This document shows positions 18,701 through 26,738 of a stretch of DNA of 34,511 nucleotides, one piece after another. The translations under genes and the position numbers were made by a program. The notes under the pieces were generated by a model that did no database searches, was not told the origin of the DNA, and saw nothing but the letters and a program-made list of their open reading frames with translations. This stretch comes from Chitinophagia bacterium (GTDB taxonomy: Bacteria > Bacteroidota > Bacteroidia > Chitinophagales > Chitinophagaceae), in NCBI GenBank assembly GCA_009922495.1, contig RFVQ01000003.1:1-34511 (forward strand), in the 5' to 3' direction. The stretch's first letter is position 1, and each line of letters opens with the position of its first letter.

Positions 18701-20872
18701 CCCCACACTATATTGCTGTGCATTGGGATACTTGGCCAAAACAGAAACATTCGTTGTATTTACGATAGGAGATCCGGTACCGAGGTCCCAGTTCCATTCA
18801 GAAAGGATGCTATTGCCCAATGGCCTGGAAGAATCAGCAAAACGGATGTCCTTGTCCACACAAGTCAAACTTTTTATTGAAAAATCAGGAACTGGTATAC
18901 TATCCAAAAATATGTCAGCTTTTGATGTATCACTTAAACATCCGACATCCGTAATAGAAAAAAACCTGACCGTATATTTTCCAGTAGAAACAAATTTATG
19001 CTTGAAGGACTTTTTAATATTGGTAAAACTTCCATCCCCTAAATCCCACATATACCTGGTGATCGGCCTGGTCACCACTGAACTCGTATCCTCAACCAGC
19101 AAAGAATCGGTTATACAATTGGTTGTTTGCAAACGAAAAGTAGATTTAGGCCTTTCAAATACCTGAAGATCATAGTCAATCTGTTGCTCTCCGGAACAGC
19201 CTTCTACTGTTGGATTATTGGCAATTACCCTGATGTTATAGGTCTTGATGGTATCATATTTATAAAAATTCGGTAACGAATAATACCATACTTTTTTACC
19301 ATTGATGGTTTTGGTAGAATCAGATTGTGGTGAATTGATTTTGGGAATGGGCGGATAGTTGGGTATTACCCATTGTAACGACAATGGTTCATATGGAATG
19401 GAAATCACAAATTTAAAAGGAGTTCCACTACAGGTAGCAGGTAAATTGACAGTTGCATATTGATTGTAAGAAGATAACGTCTGGTATAAATCTTTTACAT
19501 TGGTTCCAGCATTGTATCCATACGTTTCTGTATTTCCATATCCATAGGCAATGGCATTGAAACCAGAATCAGATTGTATGGTGTGGGAACCCGCTGTGAG
19601 CCCAACTTGGTAATAAATGTAATTGCTCTCCTGTGGATGTACAGTTGAAAGCGAAAGAGGTGTAGCTCCGTCAATTTTCAAAGAATTGGCACCATTCTTA
19701 TGAATAACAATATTGATATAATGCAAAGTGATGCCTGCATTGGGAGTTGAATTGATGGTAACTTTATCAATCGTCTGTTCTATCGGACTTAAATAGATCA
19801 TCTCGGGGTCTCCCCTTCCACCGATAAAGGTATTCCCGCATTGCCCCGTGGTCGTAATATACTGTGCTACCATGATGGGTTGATCGGATTCAATCAGGTC
19901 AGGAGTACTACTTTGGTAATCGTAGTAAAATCCGTTTACCAATCCTGTAAGGACTACACCATTTCTTTTGACAACTGTTCCCGGTTTGCTCACCGCTATT
20001 CTGAAAAAATTATTGGGCATGTCCTTGGTAGGTGCTGTAAGGTATTTCTTGCCCCATGCATTTGCAGGGAAGGATTGTTGCATATAGTTATCAGCACTGC
20101 CAGAGCCATTGTTACAAGTAATACTTACCTTACCCGAACCTGAATACACCGCAATGCGTTTACATGGACTGGTGGGTGTTGCAACTGATCTAATCAAGGT
20201 GCCGGTAAGATCTTCCCCCAAAAAAGGGTTTGCATTGGTCAGTAACTTTCCAAATATATTGTACACCTCCCCTTTATTCAGTTTAACCCTAATCGTATCT
20301 CCTTTGGCGTTTAATATTGTATTGGCGCTGGGAATGATCTCAACATTTGTATCATCCTCTGTTGCAATGACATAGGAAAAACAATAAGAATAGGCCTGGT
20401 TGGATATTTGCTTATAGTTAACTGAATAATATTCCCTGGCGAGTGTATTTACCGGAAAAAGCAAAGTGGCGCCCGAAATCGAAGCATTGTAGATATGAGC
20501 ATATGCAATAATCGGCACATCAGAAGTTATGTGAATCCCTTTACCAGACTTTCCTTCATCTGTTATCCTTGCATCCTGTCCAGTTGCCTTGGGTATGGTG
20601 GCTGAAGTAGTAACCTGATTTGCAGTGACCGTATAGGTTCTGGTCCAACCAATGGAAGGTATATCTACCGTTACATTTGCGTTTCGGTCTGACGTAAAAT
20701 ACAAAACCATGTCTTGTGCACCCCCGGAAGGAATGATGGTACCATTGGAATTGTACATCGAACAATGGCTTCCATATCCCACCCAAAATTCAGTCCCCTT
20801 ATTGGAAAAATCCTGACCCACTGCCCTGAGTGACACTAAAACAATAAGAATCAAGAAGATACAATTACGCAT
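15722..20872 (-). CDS. Giant T9SS-exported adhesin-like protein: signal peptide, IgGFc-binding-like N-terminal domain, ~10-11 PKD/Ig-like modules, gliding-motility-type (type B) C-terminal domain
   Basis: N-terminus FSNKGTEFWVGYG...GKGIHITSDVPIIAYAHIYNASISGATLLFPV; repeated [W-x-(F/L)G-(D/T/N)] and GxY/GC modules; C-terminus PPNTFTPNGDGVNDQWEIKYLDQYPGCVLEVYTTQGQLVYRS...WDGTSNGKALPFGTYYYVI...GYVTIIK. Confidence 0.93.
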   Translation of the reverse strand: MRNCIFLILIVLVSLRAVGQDFSNKGTEFWVGYGSHCSMYNSNGTIIPSGGAQDMVLYFTSDRNANVTVDIPSIGWTRTYTVTANQVTTSATIPKATGQDARITDEGKSGKGIHITSDVPIIAYAHIYNASISGATLLFPVNTLAREYYSVNYKQISNQAYSYCFSYVIATEDDTNVEIIPSANTILNAKGDTIRVKLNKGEVYNIFGKLLTNANPFLGEDLTGTLIRSVATPTSPCKRIAVYSGSGKVSITCNNGSGSADNYMQQSFPANAWGKKYLTAPTKDMPNNFFRIAVSKPGTVVKRNGVVLTGLVNGFYYDYQSSTPDLIESDQPIMVAQYITTTGQCGNTFIGGRGDPEMIYLSPIEQTIDKVTINSTPNAGITLHYINIVIHKNGANSLKIDGATPLSLSTVHPQESNYIYYQVGLTAGSHTIQSDSGFNAIAYGYGNTETYGYNAGTNVKDLYQTLSSYNQYATVNLPATCSGTPFKFVISIPYEPLSLQWVIPNYPPIPKINSPQSDSTKTINGKKVWYYSLPNFYKYDTIKTYNIRVIANNPTVEGCSGEQQIDYDLQVFERPKSTFRLQTTNCITDSLLVEDTSSVVTRPITRYMWDLGDGSFTNIKKSFKHKFVSTGKYTVRFFSITDVGCLSDTSKADIFLDSIPVPDFSIKSLTCVDKDIRFADSSRPLGNSILSEWNWDLGTGSPIVNTTNVSVLAKYPNAQQYSVGLKVKTANGCLSPEKRLTFTNYPNPKVSFGIPIVCLPDGKANFTDASSISNGTSAAFSYKWFFGDPNANASNPDTAIVSSPVHRYSTIGPYNVKLIVTSGNGCVDSLTQILNSVYAQPKADFTVTPEVCLRESTQFNDLINPQGRVLKKWNWSFSNGTSDTLKNPLIKVNAPGTYTATLHGFTADGCVSDTISKSFTIHPLPTPQFRMVDPACATETVGFLQEAVANVGSIKRWNWKLGTTASSLDITDPAAVISTVFTQWGDQVISLMVENSKGCKSDTLLKTVRINPKPNVGFTLPEVCLNDAFAEFKSTTTLADTLQKLSHEWQFGDPNASSSNPDAGTGTLATHKYSAARVYTVVLKSTSSVGCISSLSQSFTVNGATPKADFTVLRSDSLCSNTSVGIQNLSTVDFGTVSKLEIYWDYLNSPTTFVSDDNPSVNKIYTNLYSDFLNQATKTFTIRIRAFSGGSCVDDELKTIVVKGSPLVSMQSLQGICLEAQPRRLNEASFTDVSGIPPGFETFKGNGVSTSGVFDPALATPGTHEIIYRFTSSKGCFSETKGNIIVWPRPTADFTIANITCEKNAITFTDKSIANAGSIVSWNWIFGDGSAVRKVNNGSPQNYTYTSYNTYNASLDVVTTNGCTSIPKVVPVKVNPLPIVNFTLPKVCLPEGKAVFLNNTDVPDGTGSLLTYKWTYGDTRDPSVTVAKDGLHYFSALGAYNIKLVATTSNGCIDSIAKVLVDVFPQPKAGFSSLDSVCLGKDIQYLDTSTGFVRPISEWNWDFGNGATDTQKNPLYQHRASGSFLISLWVKSSEGCISDTTSKQIIIHPYPKISAGPDLFVLDDGQKQIFAAASGDALVYRWSPATYLSDVNILQPLVVKPQEDIVYTLSVTGRGACTSTDDLLVTVLKLPKPPNTFTPNGDGVNDQWEIKYLDQYPGCVLEVYTTQGQLVYRSVGYANKWDGTSNGKALPFGTYYYVIDPKSGRRKIAGYVTIIK

Positions 20873-20941
20873 AGAAGTTGGATAGAAACTAAATTAACAA
20901 AAAAAACCATATGAATAGGTATCTACGACAGAAGCCAAGTA

Positions 20942-21565
20942 TTAAAGTTTAACCAATTGCGTCATTATTTTTTGGTGGGCATCTGGACCAATATTGAACA
21001 AAAGATCTATGACGGAAAGGTCCTCCATAAAACCTATTTTATCTTCAAAAACCTGTTGATACCTGAAAGAGCTTTTTACCATTTGTTGGATTGGATTTAT
21101 GCCATCGTTCAGCTGAAATTCATTCGGATGTAAATCAGCTGGACATTCATGATGAAACTGGATTTTTAGTTGATGATCCATTTTCAATTTGAGCAGGACC
21201 CATTCCAGACAGCTCCTATTCCATTCCATTAAAAACCCATGTTCAGCATCCATGAGTTGCTTCAATTCCGGTTCATAAAATTTGAAATAGGGTGAGCTTC
21301 CATACACCGAGACCAAGGTTCTAAAATGATCTCTTTGCCAATGATACCGGTTGTCAATTTTGACATTATCAAAATTGGATTTACTATTTCTACCCCCTAC
21401 AATGGGGATAGACAAGGTTATCAAGCCATTTGAACCGGGTATGACAGTTCTGTTAACATGCCACTTCTTGTCATACTGTAAAAAAGTATAAATGGGGATT
21501 TCTCCTTTTTCAAGGGAATTGAAAACAAATGAAAGTCTTGGGAAATAAGGCAAAAGGCCAAACAT
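20942..21565 (-). CDS. WbqC-like family protein
   Basis: Short WbqC-like protein with KKWHVNRTVIPGSNGLITLSIPIVGGR, NRYHWQRDHFRTLVSVYGSSPYFKFYEPELKQL and SVIDLLFNIGPDA motifs. Confidence 0.8.
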   Translation of the reverse strand: MFGLLPYFPRLSFVFNSLEKGEIPIYTFLQYDKKWHVNRTVIPGSNGLITLSIPIVGGRNSKSNFDNVKIDNRYHWQRDHFRTLVSVYGSSPYFKFYEPELKQLMDAEHGFLMEWNRSCLEWVLLKLKMDHQLKIQFHHECPADLHPNEFQLNDGINPIQQMVKSSFRYQQVFEDKIGFMEDLSVIDLLFNIGPDAHQKIMTQLVKL

Positions 21566-21577
21566 CGTAACAGCCCT

Positions 21578-21916
21578 TTACTTGGCTGGTTTTTTACAAC
21601 ATTTGGGAAGCTTGTTGTAGGCATCTGGTGCAGCCTTGACATCTTCTGCATCATAGCCAGTATTGGCAATGGCAGCCTTGATGTTCTCGAGGTTGGTCCT
21701 ATCAGCTAAATAGGTAACCGTGACATATTTCTGTTTAAAATTCACAACAGACTTGAGAATTCCTTCCTCTGTTGACAAATAATCTTCTATTCTTTCTTTG
21801 CACATTTCACATTGAACGGTGGGAGTCATGATCTTTACAGTAACAGGCTTCTTTTGTTGGGCAAAATTGGACTGAGAAGCCAGACAAAAGATGATCAGGA
21901 AAAGAAAATTCTTCAT
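21578..21916 (-). CDS. Secreted/periplasmic heavy-metal-associated (HMA) domain protein
   Basis: Signal peptide; PTVQCEMCKERIEDYLSTEEGILKSVVNFKQKYVTVTYLADRTNLENIKAAIANTGYDAE (CxxC ferredoxin-like HMA fold); C-terminal CCKKPAK. Confidence 0.86.
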   Translation of the reverse strand: MKNFLFLIIFCLASQSNFAQQKKPVTVKIMTPTVQCEMCKERIEDYLSTEEGILKSVVNFKQKYVTVTYLADRTNLENIKAAIANTGYDAEDVKAAPDAYNKLPKCCKKPAK

Positions 21917-21937
21917 GTCTTTTTTTTTAAAATTAAT

Positions 21938-22567
21938 TTATTTGCCCCACTCAGCAGGATTGTTGCTCCAATTTAACAGTGTGTTTTGATCTTCTTGTTT
22001 AACCAATCCCTTTTCAATAGCCAATTCAATAAGAACAGGATAATTGGTAAGAGAAACTGATGGCAAACCTGCTTCCTGACAAGCCTTTTCGGCAGTAGCA
22101 AACCCATAGGTAAAGATCGAAACCATTCCCATGACTTCTAAACCAGCATTTCTTACAACATCCACCACTTGTAAGCTGCTTTTTCCGGTAGAAATCAAGT
22201 CTTCAACTATGACTGTTTTCATGCCTTTTTCATAATGCCCCTCAATCTGATTTCCCAACCCGTGTTCTTTAGGCTTTGGACGCACATAGATATAAGGTAA
22301 CTTTAGCTGATCCGATGCCATTGCTCCCCAGGCAATACCAGCAGTGGCCACACCTGCCAACAATTCTGCATCCGGAAAACGATCAAAAATCACATTACAC
22401 ATCTCACTCTTGATAAAATCCCTGACATAAGGGAAACCCAGCATTTTACGGTTATCGCAGTATATGGGACTCTTCCATCCTGATGCCCAGGTGAAAGGGT
22501 TTTGCGGATTCAATTTTACTGCGCTAACTTGTAACAGTTTTTCAGCAATGGCTTTTTCGTTTGTCAT
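21938..22567 (-). CDS. pyrE: Orotate phosphoribosyltransferase
   Basis: FTWASGWKSPIYCDNRKMLGFPYVRDFI, LLAGVATAGIAWGAM, YVRPKPKEHGLGNQIEG, TVIVEDLISTGKSSLQVV. Start refined to ATG at 22567 (MTNEKAIAEKLL). Confidence 0.95.
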   Translation of the reverse strand: MTNEKAIAEKLLQVSAVKLNPQNPFTWASGWKSPIYCDNRKMLGFPYVRDFIKSEMCNVIFDRFPDAELLAGVATAGIAWGAMASDQLKLPYIYVRPKPKEHGLGNQIEGHYEKGMKTVIVEDLISTGKSSLQVVDVVRNAGLEVMGMVSIFTYGFATAEKACQEAGLPSVSLTNYPVLIELAIEKGLVKQEDQNTLLNWSNNPAEWGK

Positions 22568-22610
22568 GGTGCAAATTTGAATGAAGTGCCGCAAAAATCG
22601 AAATTAAGTT

Positions 22611-23096
22611 ATGTACATCCTCATTCATGAACAAGAGAAGCTTACCAAGCTTACCAATCTGCAGGAACTGGAACTTTTTTCAAAAGACAAGATCATCATA
22701 GAAGCAGCCGGTGGTATGGTATTGAACAAGCAAGAGGAATTGCTGATGATGAAACGAAAAGGCAAGTGGGACATGCCCAAGGGCAAACTGGATGAGGGTG
22801 AAACCATAGAAGAATGTGCCATCAGAGAAGTGATGGAAGAAACAGGGCTGTCTCCACTTTATTCGGTCAGGAAACTCCAAACTACTTATCATACCTACCC
22901 CTATAAAGGGAAGACTGCGTTAAAACCGTCCCACTGGTTCCTGATGCGCTACGAAGGAATACAAGAGCCTATCCCACAAACTGAGGAAGATATCACGGAG
23001 ATCAGATGGGTGAACAAAGAAACAGCAAGAGAATTGCTTCAAAATGCTTTTCCCTCCATAAAAGAGATGGTGGAAGGGTATTTTTTAGACGCTTGA
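22611..23096 (+). CDS. Nudix hydrolase
   Basis: Complete Nudix box GKLDEGETIEECAIREVMEETGL. Confidence 0.93.
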   Translation: MYILIHEQEKLTKLTNLQELELFSKDKIIIEAAGGMVLNKQEELLMMKRKGKWDMPKGKLDEGETIEECAIREVMEETGLSPLYSVRKLQTTYHTYPYKGKTALKPSHWFLMRYEGIQEPIPQTEEDITEIRWVNKETARELLQNAFPSIKEMVEGYFLDA

Positions 23097-23564
23097 ACCA
23101 GTGATCGATTGGGCCACTACAGCCGGTAAAAACAGGGATGCATCTCCCCCATTTCTCAAGATGTCTCTTACAATCGTGGAAGCGATGGAAGTATACTTTG
23201 GCTCACAGGTCAAAAAGAAGGTCTCAATATTGGGATCCAGCGTTCGATTGGCATCCGCAATGGTCTTTTCATACTCAAAATCGCTTACATACCGAATGCC
23301 CCTGAGAATGTAATTGGCATTCATTTCTTTGCAAAAATCCACTGTCAATCCTTCATATACTGCCGCAACTACTTTATCATCCTCTTTAAAAATTTCATCT
23401 ATCCACATCTGCCGTTGCTCTGCACTGAACATGGGAGACTTACCGGAATTCATGCCCACGGCAACAATGATCTTATCAAAAAGTGGCAATGCTCTCCTGA
23501 TCACATCTACATGCCCCAATGTAATTGGATCAAATGTGCCAGGGAAAAGACAGATCTTTTGCAT
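23085..23564 (-). CDS. coaD: Phosphopantetheine adenylyltransferase
   Basis: KICLFPGTFDPITLGHVDVIRRALPLFDKIIVAVGMNSGKSPMFS, LRGIRYVSDFEYE, PKYTSIASTIVRDILRNGGD. Confidence 0.96.
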   Translation of the reverse strand: MQKICLFPGTFDPITLGHVDVIRRALPLFDKIIVAVGMNSGKSPMFSAEQRQMWIDEIFKEDDKVVAAVYEGLTVDFCKEMNANYILRGIRYVSDFEYEKTIADANRTLDPNIETFFLTCEPKYTSIASTIVRDILRNGGDASLFLPAVVAQSITGSSV

Positions 23565-23573
23565 GAAATAAAA

Positions 23574-24509
23574 TTAAGAAGTGGATTCTTTGCGTCCTGA
23601 TAATAAGTACAAAACCGCCATTCTAACTGCTACCCCATTCTCAACCTGATCGAGAATAATCGATTGACCGGAATCAGCTACATCTGAATCCAATTCAACA
23701 CCTCGGTTGATGGGACCGGGATGCATGATCAGAATTTCTTTGTCCAAGCTATCCAGCAATTTCTTAGAAATACCATAGGCATGGTTGTATTCCCTCAAGG
23801 ATGAAAACAAAACCTGGTTTTGGCGCTCAAGCTGTATTCTCAAGACGTTGGCCACATCACACCATTCAAGTGCTTCCCTTATATTGTAAGTCACATTTAC
23901 GCCAAAACTTTCCCGAATATATTTAGGGATGAGGGTGGGTGGTCCCGCCAAGGTAACTTCAGCACCCATTTTCTTCAACAGATAGATGTTGCTAAGGGCC
24001 ACGCGGGAATGCATGATATCCCCAATAATGGCTACTTTCTTTCCTTCAAGGCCTCCCAAACGCTCTGAAATGGACAAAGCATCCAGCAATGCCTGTGTTG
24101 GATGCTCATTGATGCCATCGCCTGCATTCACTATGGCAGCAGGAATATGCTGCGCCAGAAAATGGGGAGCCCCTGTTGCACTGTGTCTCATGACCACCAT
24201 ATCAACTTTCATGGAAAGTATATTGTTGACCGTATCCAGCAGTGTTTCCCCCTTGGAAACAGAGGATCCGCTGGCTGAAAAGTTGATGGTATCTGCACTT
24301 AACCTCTTTTCTGCCAATTCAAATGAAATTCTTGTTCTTGTAGAATTTTCATAGAAAAGGTTGACGATTGTAACATCCCTTAAGGAAGGTACTTTCTTGA
24401 TAGGTCGCTGAAGAACGTCTTTGAATTGTCTGGCAGTGTCGAGAATGAGGGTGATATCCTCTCTGTGTAGGTCTCTAATGCCGAGCAGATGTTTTGAACT
24501 GAGGTGCAT
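23574..24509 (-). CDS. pyrB: Aspartate carbamoyltransferase catalytic subunit
   Basis: FYENSTRTRISFELAEKRL, MRHSATGAPHFLAQ, NAGDGINEHPTQALLDALSI, IMHPGPINRGVELDSDVADS. Confidence 0.97.
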   Translation of the reverse strand: MHLSSKHLLGIRDLHREDITLILDTARQFKDVLQRPIKKVPSLRDVTIVNLFYENSTRTRISFELAEKRLSADTINFSASGSSVSKGETLLDTVNNILSMKVDMVVMRHSATGAPHFLAQHIPAAIVNAGDGINEHPTQALLDALSISERLGGLEGKKVAIIGDIMHSRVALSNIYLLKKMGAEVTLAGPPTLIPKYIRESFGVNVTYNIREALEWCDVANVLRIQLERQNQVLFSSLREYNHAYGISKKLLDSLDKEILIMHPGPINRGVELDSDVADSGQSIILDQVENGVAVRMAVLYLLSGRKESTS

Positions 24510-24521
24510 TAGGATGCTAAA

Positions 24522-25064
24522 TTATGAAATGCCTTCGTATAAAACTACCTTTTTTTCATTTCCCCATATCACTTTGACCTTTTGGGTCACAATCGAGTCA
24601 ATAGATTTGCCTACATAATCAGGCTGAATAGGCAATTCACGGCTGAATTTTCGATCAACCAAGATGCACAACTCCACTTTCCCCGCTCTTCCATGGTCCA
24701 ACAATGCATCCATCGCTGCCCTAATGGTCCTACCAGTGTATAAAACATCGTCTATGAGCACTACTTTCTTTCCTTCAATCGAGAAGGGAAGATCAGTGAT
24801 ATTGGGAATGTGTATCTGCCCCCTGAAATCATCCCTATAAAAAGTGATATCCAACTTTCCATATGGAAATTTGCATTCAGGATGCAACGATTGCATGTAT
24901 TGAACGATAAAATCACTGACAGGAATCCCCCTGGGCTGTATTCCAATGAAACAGGTATTATCAAAAGGATAATGGTTTTCAATCAATTCATGCGACAACC
25001 TTTTCAGGGTCAGCTTGAGCTGATCTTCTTCCATGATCGTATTGACACCTTTTAACTTTTCCAT
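24522..25064 (-). CDS. pyrR: Bifunctional pyr operon regulator / uracil phosphoribosyltransferase
   Basis: CFIGIQPRGIPVSDFI, LDITFYRDDF, VVLIDDVLYTGRTIRAAMDALLDHGR (PRPP loop), VELCILVDRKFSRELPIQPDYVGKSI. ATG at 25064; the listed ORF start at 25076 is a TTG. Confidence 0.94.
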   Translation of the reverse strand: MEKLKGVNTIMEEDQLKLTLKRLSHELIENHYPFDNTCFIGIQPRGIPVSDFIVQYMQSLHPECKFPYGKLDITFYRDDFRGQIHIPNITDLPFSIEGKKVVLIDDVLYTGRTIRAAMDALLDHGRAGKVELCILVDRKFSRELPIQPDYVGKSIDSIVTQKVKVIWGNEKKVVLYEGIS

Positions 25065-25096
25065 TGATGAATACAAATGTATGAATTAGCTGGATC

Positions 25097-26728
25097 TTAT
25101 TCTGGCTGAAGAAAGGGATAACGATAATCCTTGGGTGGATCGAAGGTTTCCTTGACAGTCCTGACACTGAGCCAACGGTAAAGGTTGATCTGGAAACCTG
25201 CCTTGTCATTCGTACCAGAGGCCCTTCCACCACCAAATGGTTGCTGGCCCACTACCGCTCCGGTAGGCTTGTCATTGATATAAAAATTACCGGCTGAATG
25301 CTTCAGTTTTTTAGTTGCCTCATCGATTGCTGTTCTGTCCTGTGAAAGGATAGAACCCGTTAGCGCATAGGGTGAGGTTTGGTCCACCATCTCCAGTGTC
25401 TCTGAAAATTTCTTATCAGCATAAACATAAATGGTGAGAACAGGTCCAAAGATCTCTTCGCACATGGTCACATATTTAGGATCCATGGCCTCTATCACAG
25501 TGGGTTCGATGAAATATCCTTTTGATTTATCAGTATTTCCCCCTGCAATAATCTTTACTTTGGAAGATCTCTTGGCCGCATCGATATAAGACTTGATCTT
25601 GGTGAAGGACTTTTCATCGATAACTGCAGTGATGAAATTGGAGAAATCCTCCACAGAACCCATTTTAAAACTCTTAATGCCTGCAATCATCTTCTTTTTG
25701 ACAGCAGACGCCAGATTGGAGGGAATATAAGCCCTTGAGGCGGCAGAACATTTTTGTCCCTGGAATTCAAAGGCACCCCTTAGCAAGGCTGTAGCCACTA
25801 CATCTGGGTCAGCAGAAGGATGAACCATCACAAAATCCTTTCCTCCAGTCTCTCCCACTATCCTTGGATAGGACCTGTATTTATTGATATTCTCACCGAT
25901 GGTCTTCCACATTTGGTTAAAGACTCCGGTGGAACCGGTGAAATGTACACCCGCAAACTGAGGATGGGAGAAACAGATATTTCCCAAAACAGGTCCATCC
26001 ACATATACCAGGTTGATCACGCCATCTGGTAATCCTGCTTCTTTCATGATGCGCATGAACATTTGAGCAGAATAAACCTGGGTATTGGCACACTTCCATA
26101 CCACTGTATTGCCGCAAAGTGCTGCCGAGGCGGGAAGATTTCCACCAATGGCAGTAAAATTAAACGGTGTTACCGCAAGAACAAACCCTTCGAGCGGCCT
26201 GTACTCAAGCCTATTGTGCATGCCCGGAGCACTGATGGGCTGTTGTTTGTAGATCTCACTCAGAAAGTGGACATTGAACCTGAGAAAATCGATTAGTTCA
26301 CAGGCGGCATCGATTTCAGCCTGGAATACATTTTTGCTTTGACCGAGCATGGTCGTGGCATTCATATAAGGTCTGTATCGTCCGGCAATGAGATCTGCAG
26401 CTTTTAAAAAAATGGCAGCCCTGCTTTCCCAGGGCATCGATTCCCAACCCGACTTGGCAGCCAAGGCTGCTTCTATCGCCATTTTAACATGTTTGGCATC
26501 CCCACAATGGAATTGGCCCAGCAGGTGTCCATGTTCGTGGGGAGGACGAATATCCATTTTTTTGCTGGTCCTTACTTCTTTTCCACCAATATACATGGGA
26601 ACATCCAGGACAGTTGATTTCAGCTCCTGAATGACTTCTTTCAATCGGTTCCTTTCTGGTGAGCCTGGAACATATGACAATACCGGTTCATTGACAGGCA
26701 TGGGCAAACTATAGTGTCCGTTATTCAT
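25097..26728 (-). CDS. pruA: L-glutamate gamma-semialdehyde dehydrogenase (1-pyrroline-5-carboxylate dehydrogenase)
   Basis: 543 aa aldehyde dehydrogenase: VGETGGKDFVMVHPSAD (catalytic-site motif), GAFEFQGQKCSAASRAYIP (catalytic Cys), YINDKPTGAVVGQQPFGGGRASGTNDKAG. Confidence 0.95.
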   Translation of the reverse strand: MNNGHYSLPMPVNEPVLSYVPGSPERNRLKEVIQELKSTVLDVPMYIGGKEVRTSKKMDIRPPHEHGHLLGQFHCGDAKHVKMAIEAALAAKSGWESMPWESRAAIFLKAADLIAGRYRPYMNATTMLGQSKNVFQAEIDAACELIDFLRFNVHFLSEIYKQQPISAPGMHNRLEYRPLEGFVLAVTPFNFTAIGGNLPASAALCGNTVVWKCANTQVYSAQMFMRIMKEAGLPDGVINLVYVDGPVLGNICFSHPQFAGVHFTGSTGVFNQMWKTIGENINKYRSYPRIVGETGGKDFVMVHPSADPDVVATALLRGAFEFQGQKCSAASRAYIPSNLASAVKKKMIAGIKSFKMGSVEDFSNFITAVIDEKSFTKIKSYIDAAKRSSKVKIIAGGNTDKSKGYFIEPTVIEAMDPKYVTMCEEIFGPVLTIYVYADKKFSETLEMVDQTSPYALTGSILSQDRTAIDEATKKLKHSAGNFYINDKPTGAVVGQQPFGGGRASGTNDKAGFQINLYRWLSVRTVKETFDPPKDYRYPFLQPE

Positions 26729-26738
26729 GATATAATTT

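Noticed and set aside
18642-19166. 174-aa plus-strand ORF opposite the PKD adhesin
   Set aside because: Lies wholly antisense to a continuous 1716-aa ORF with clear domains; no family resemblance.
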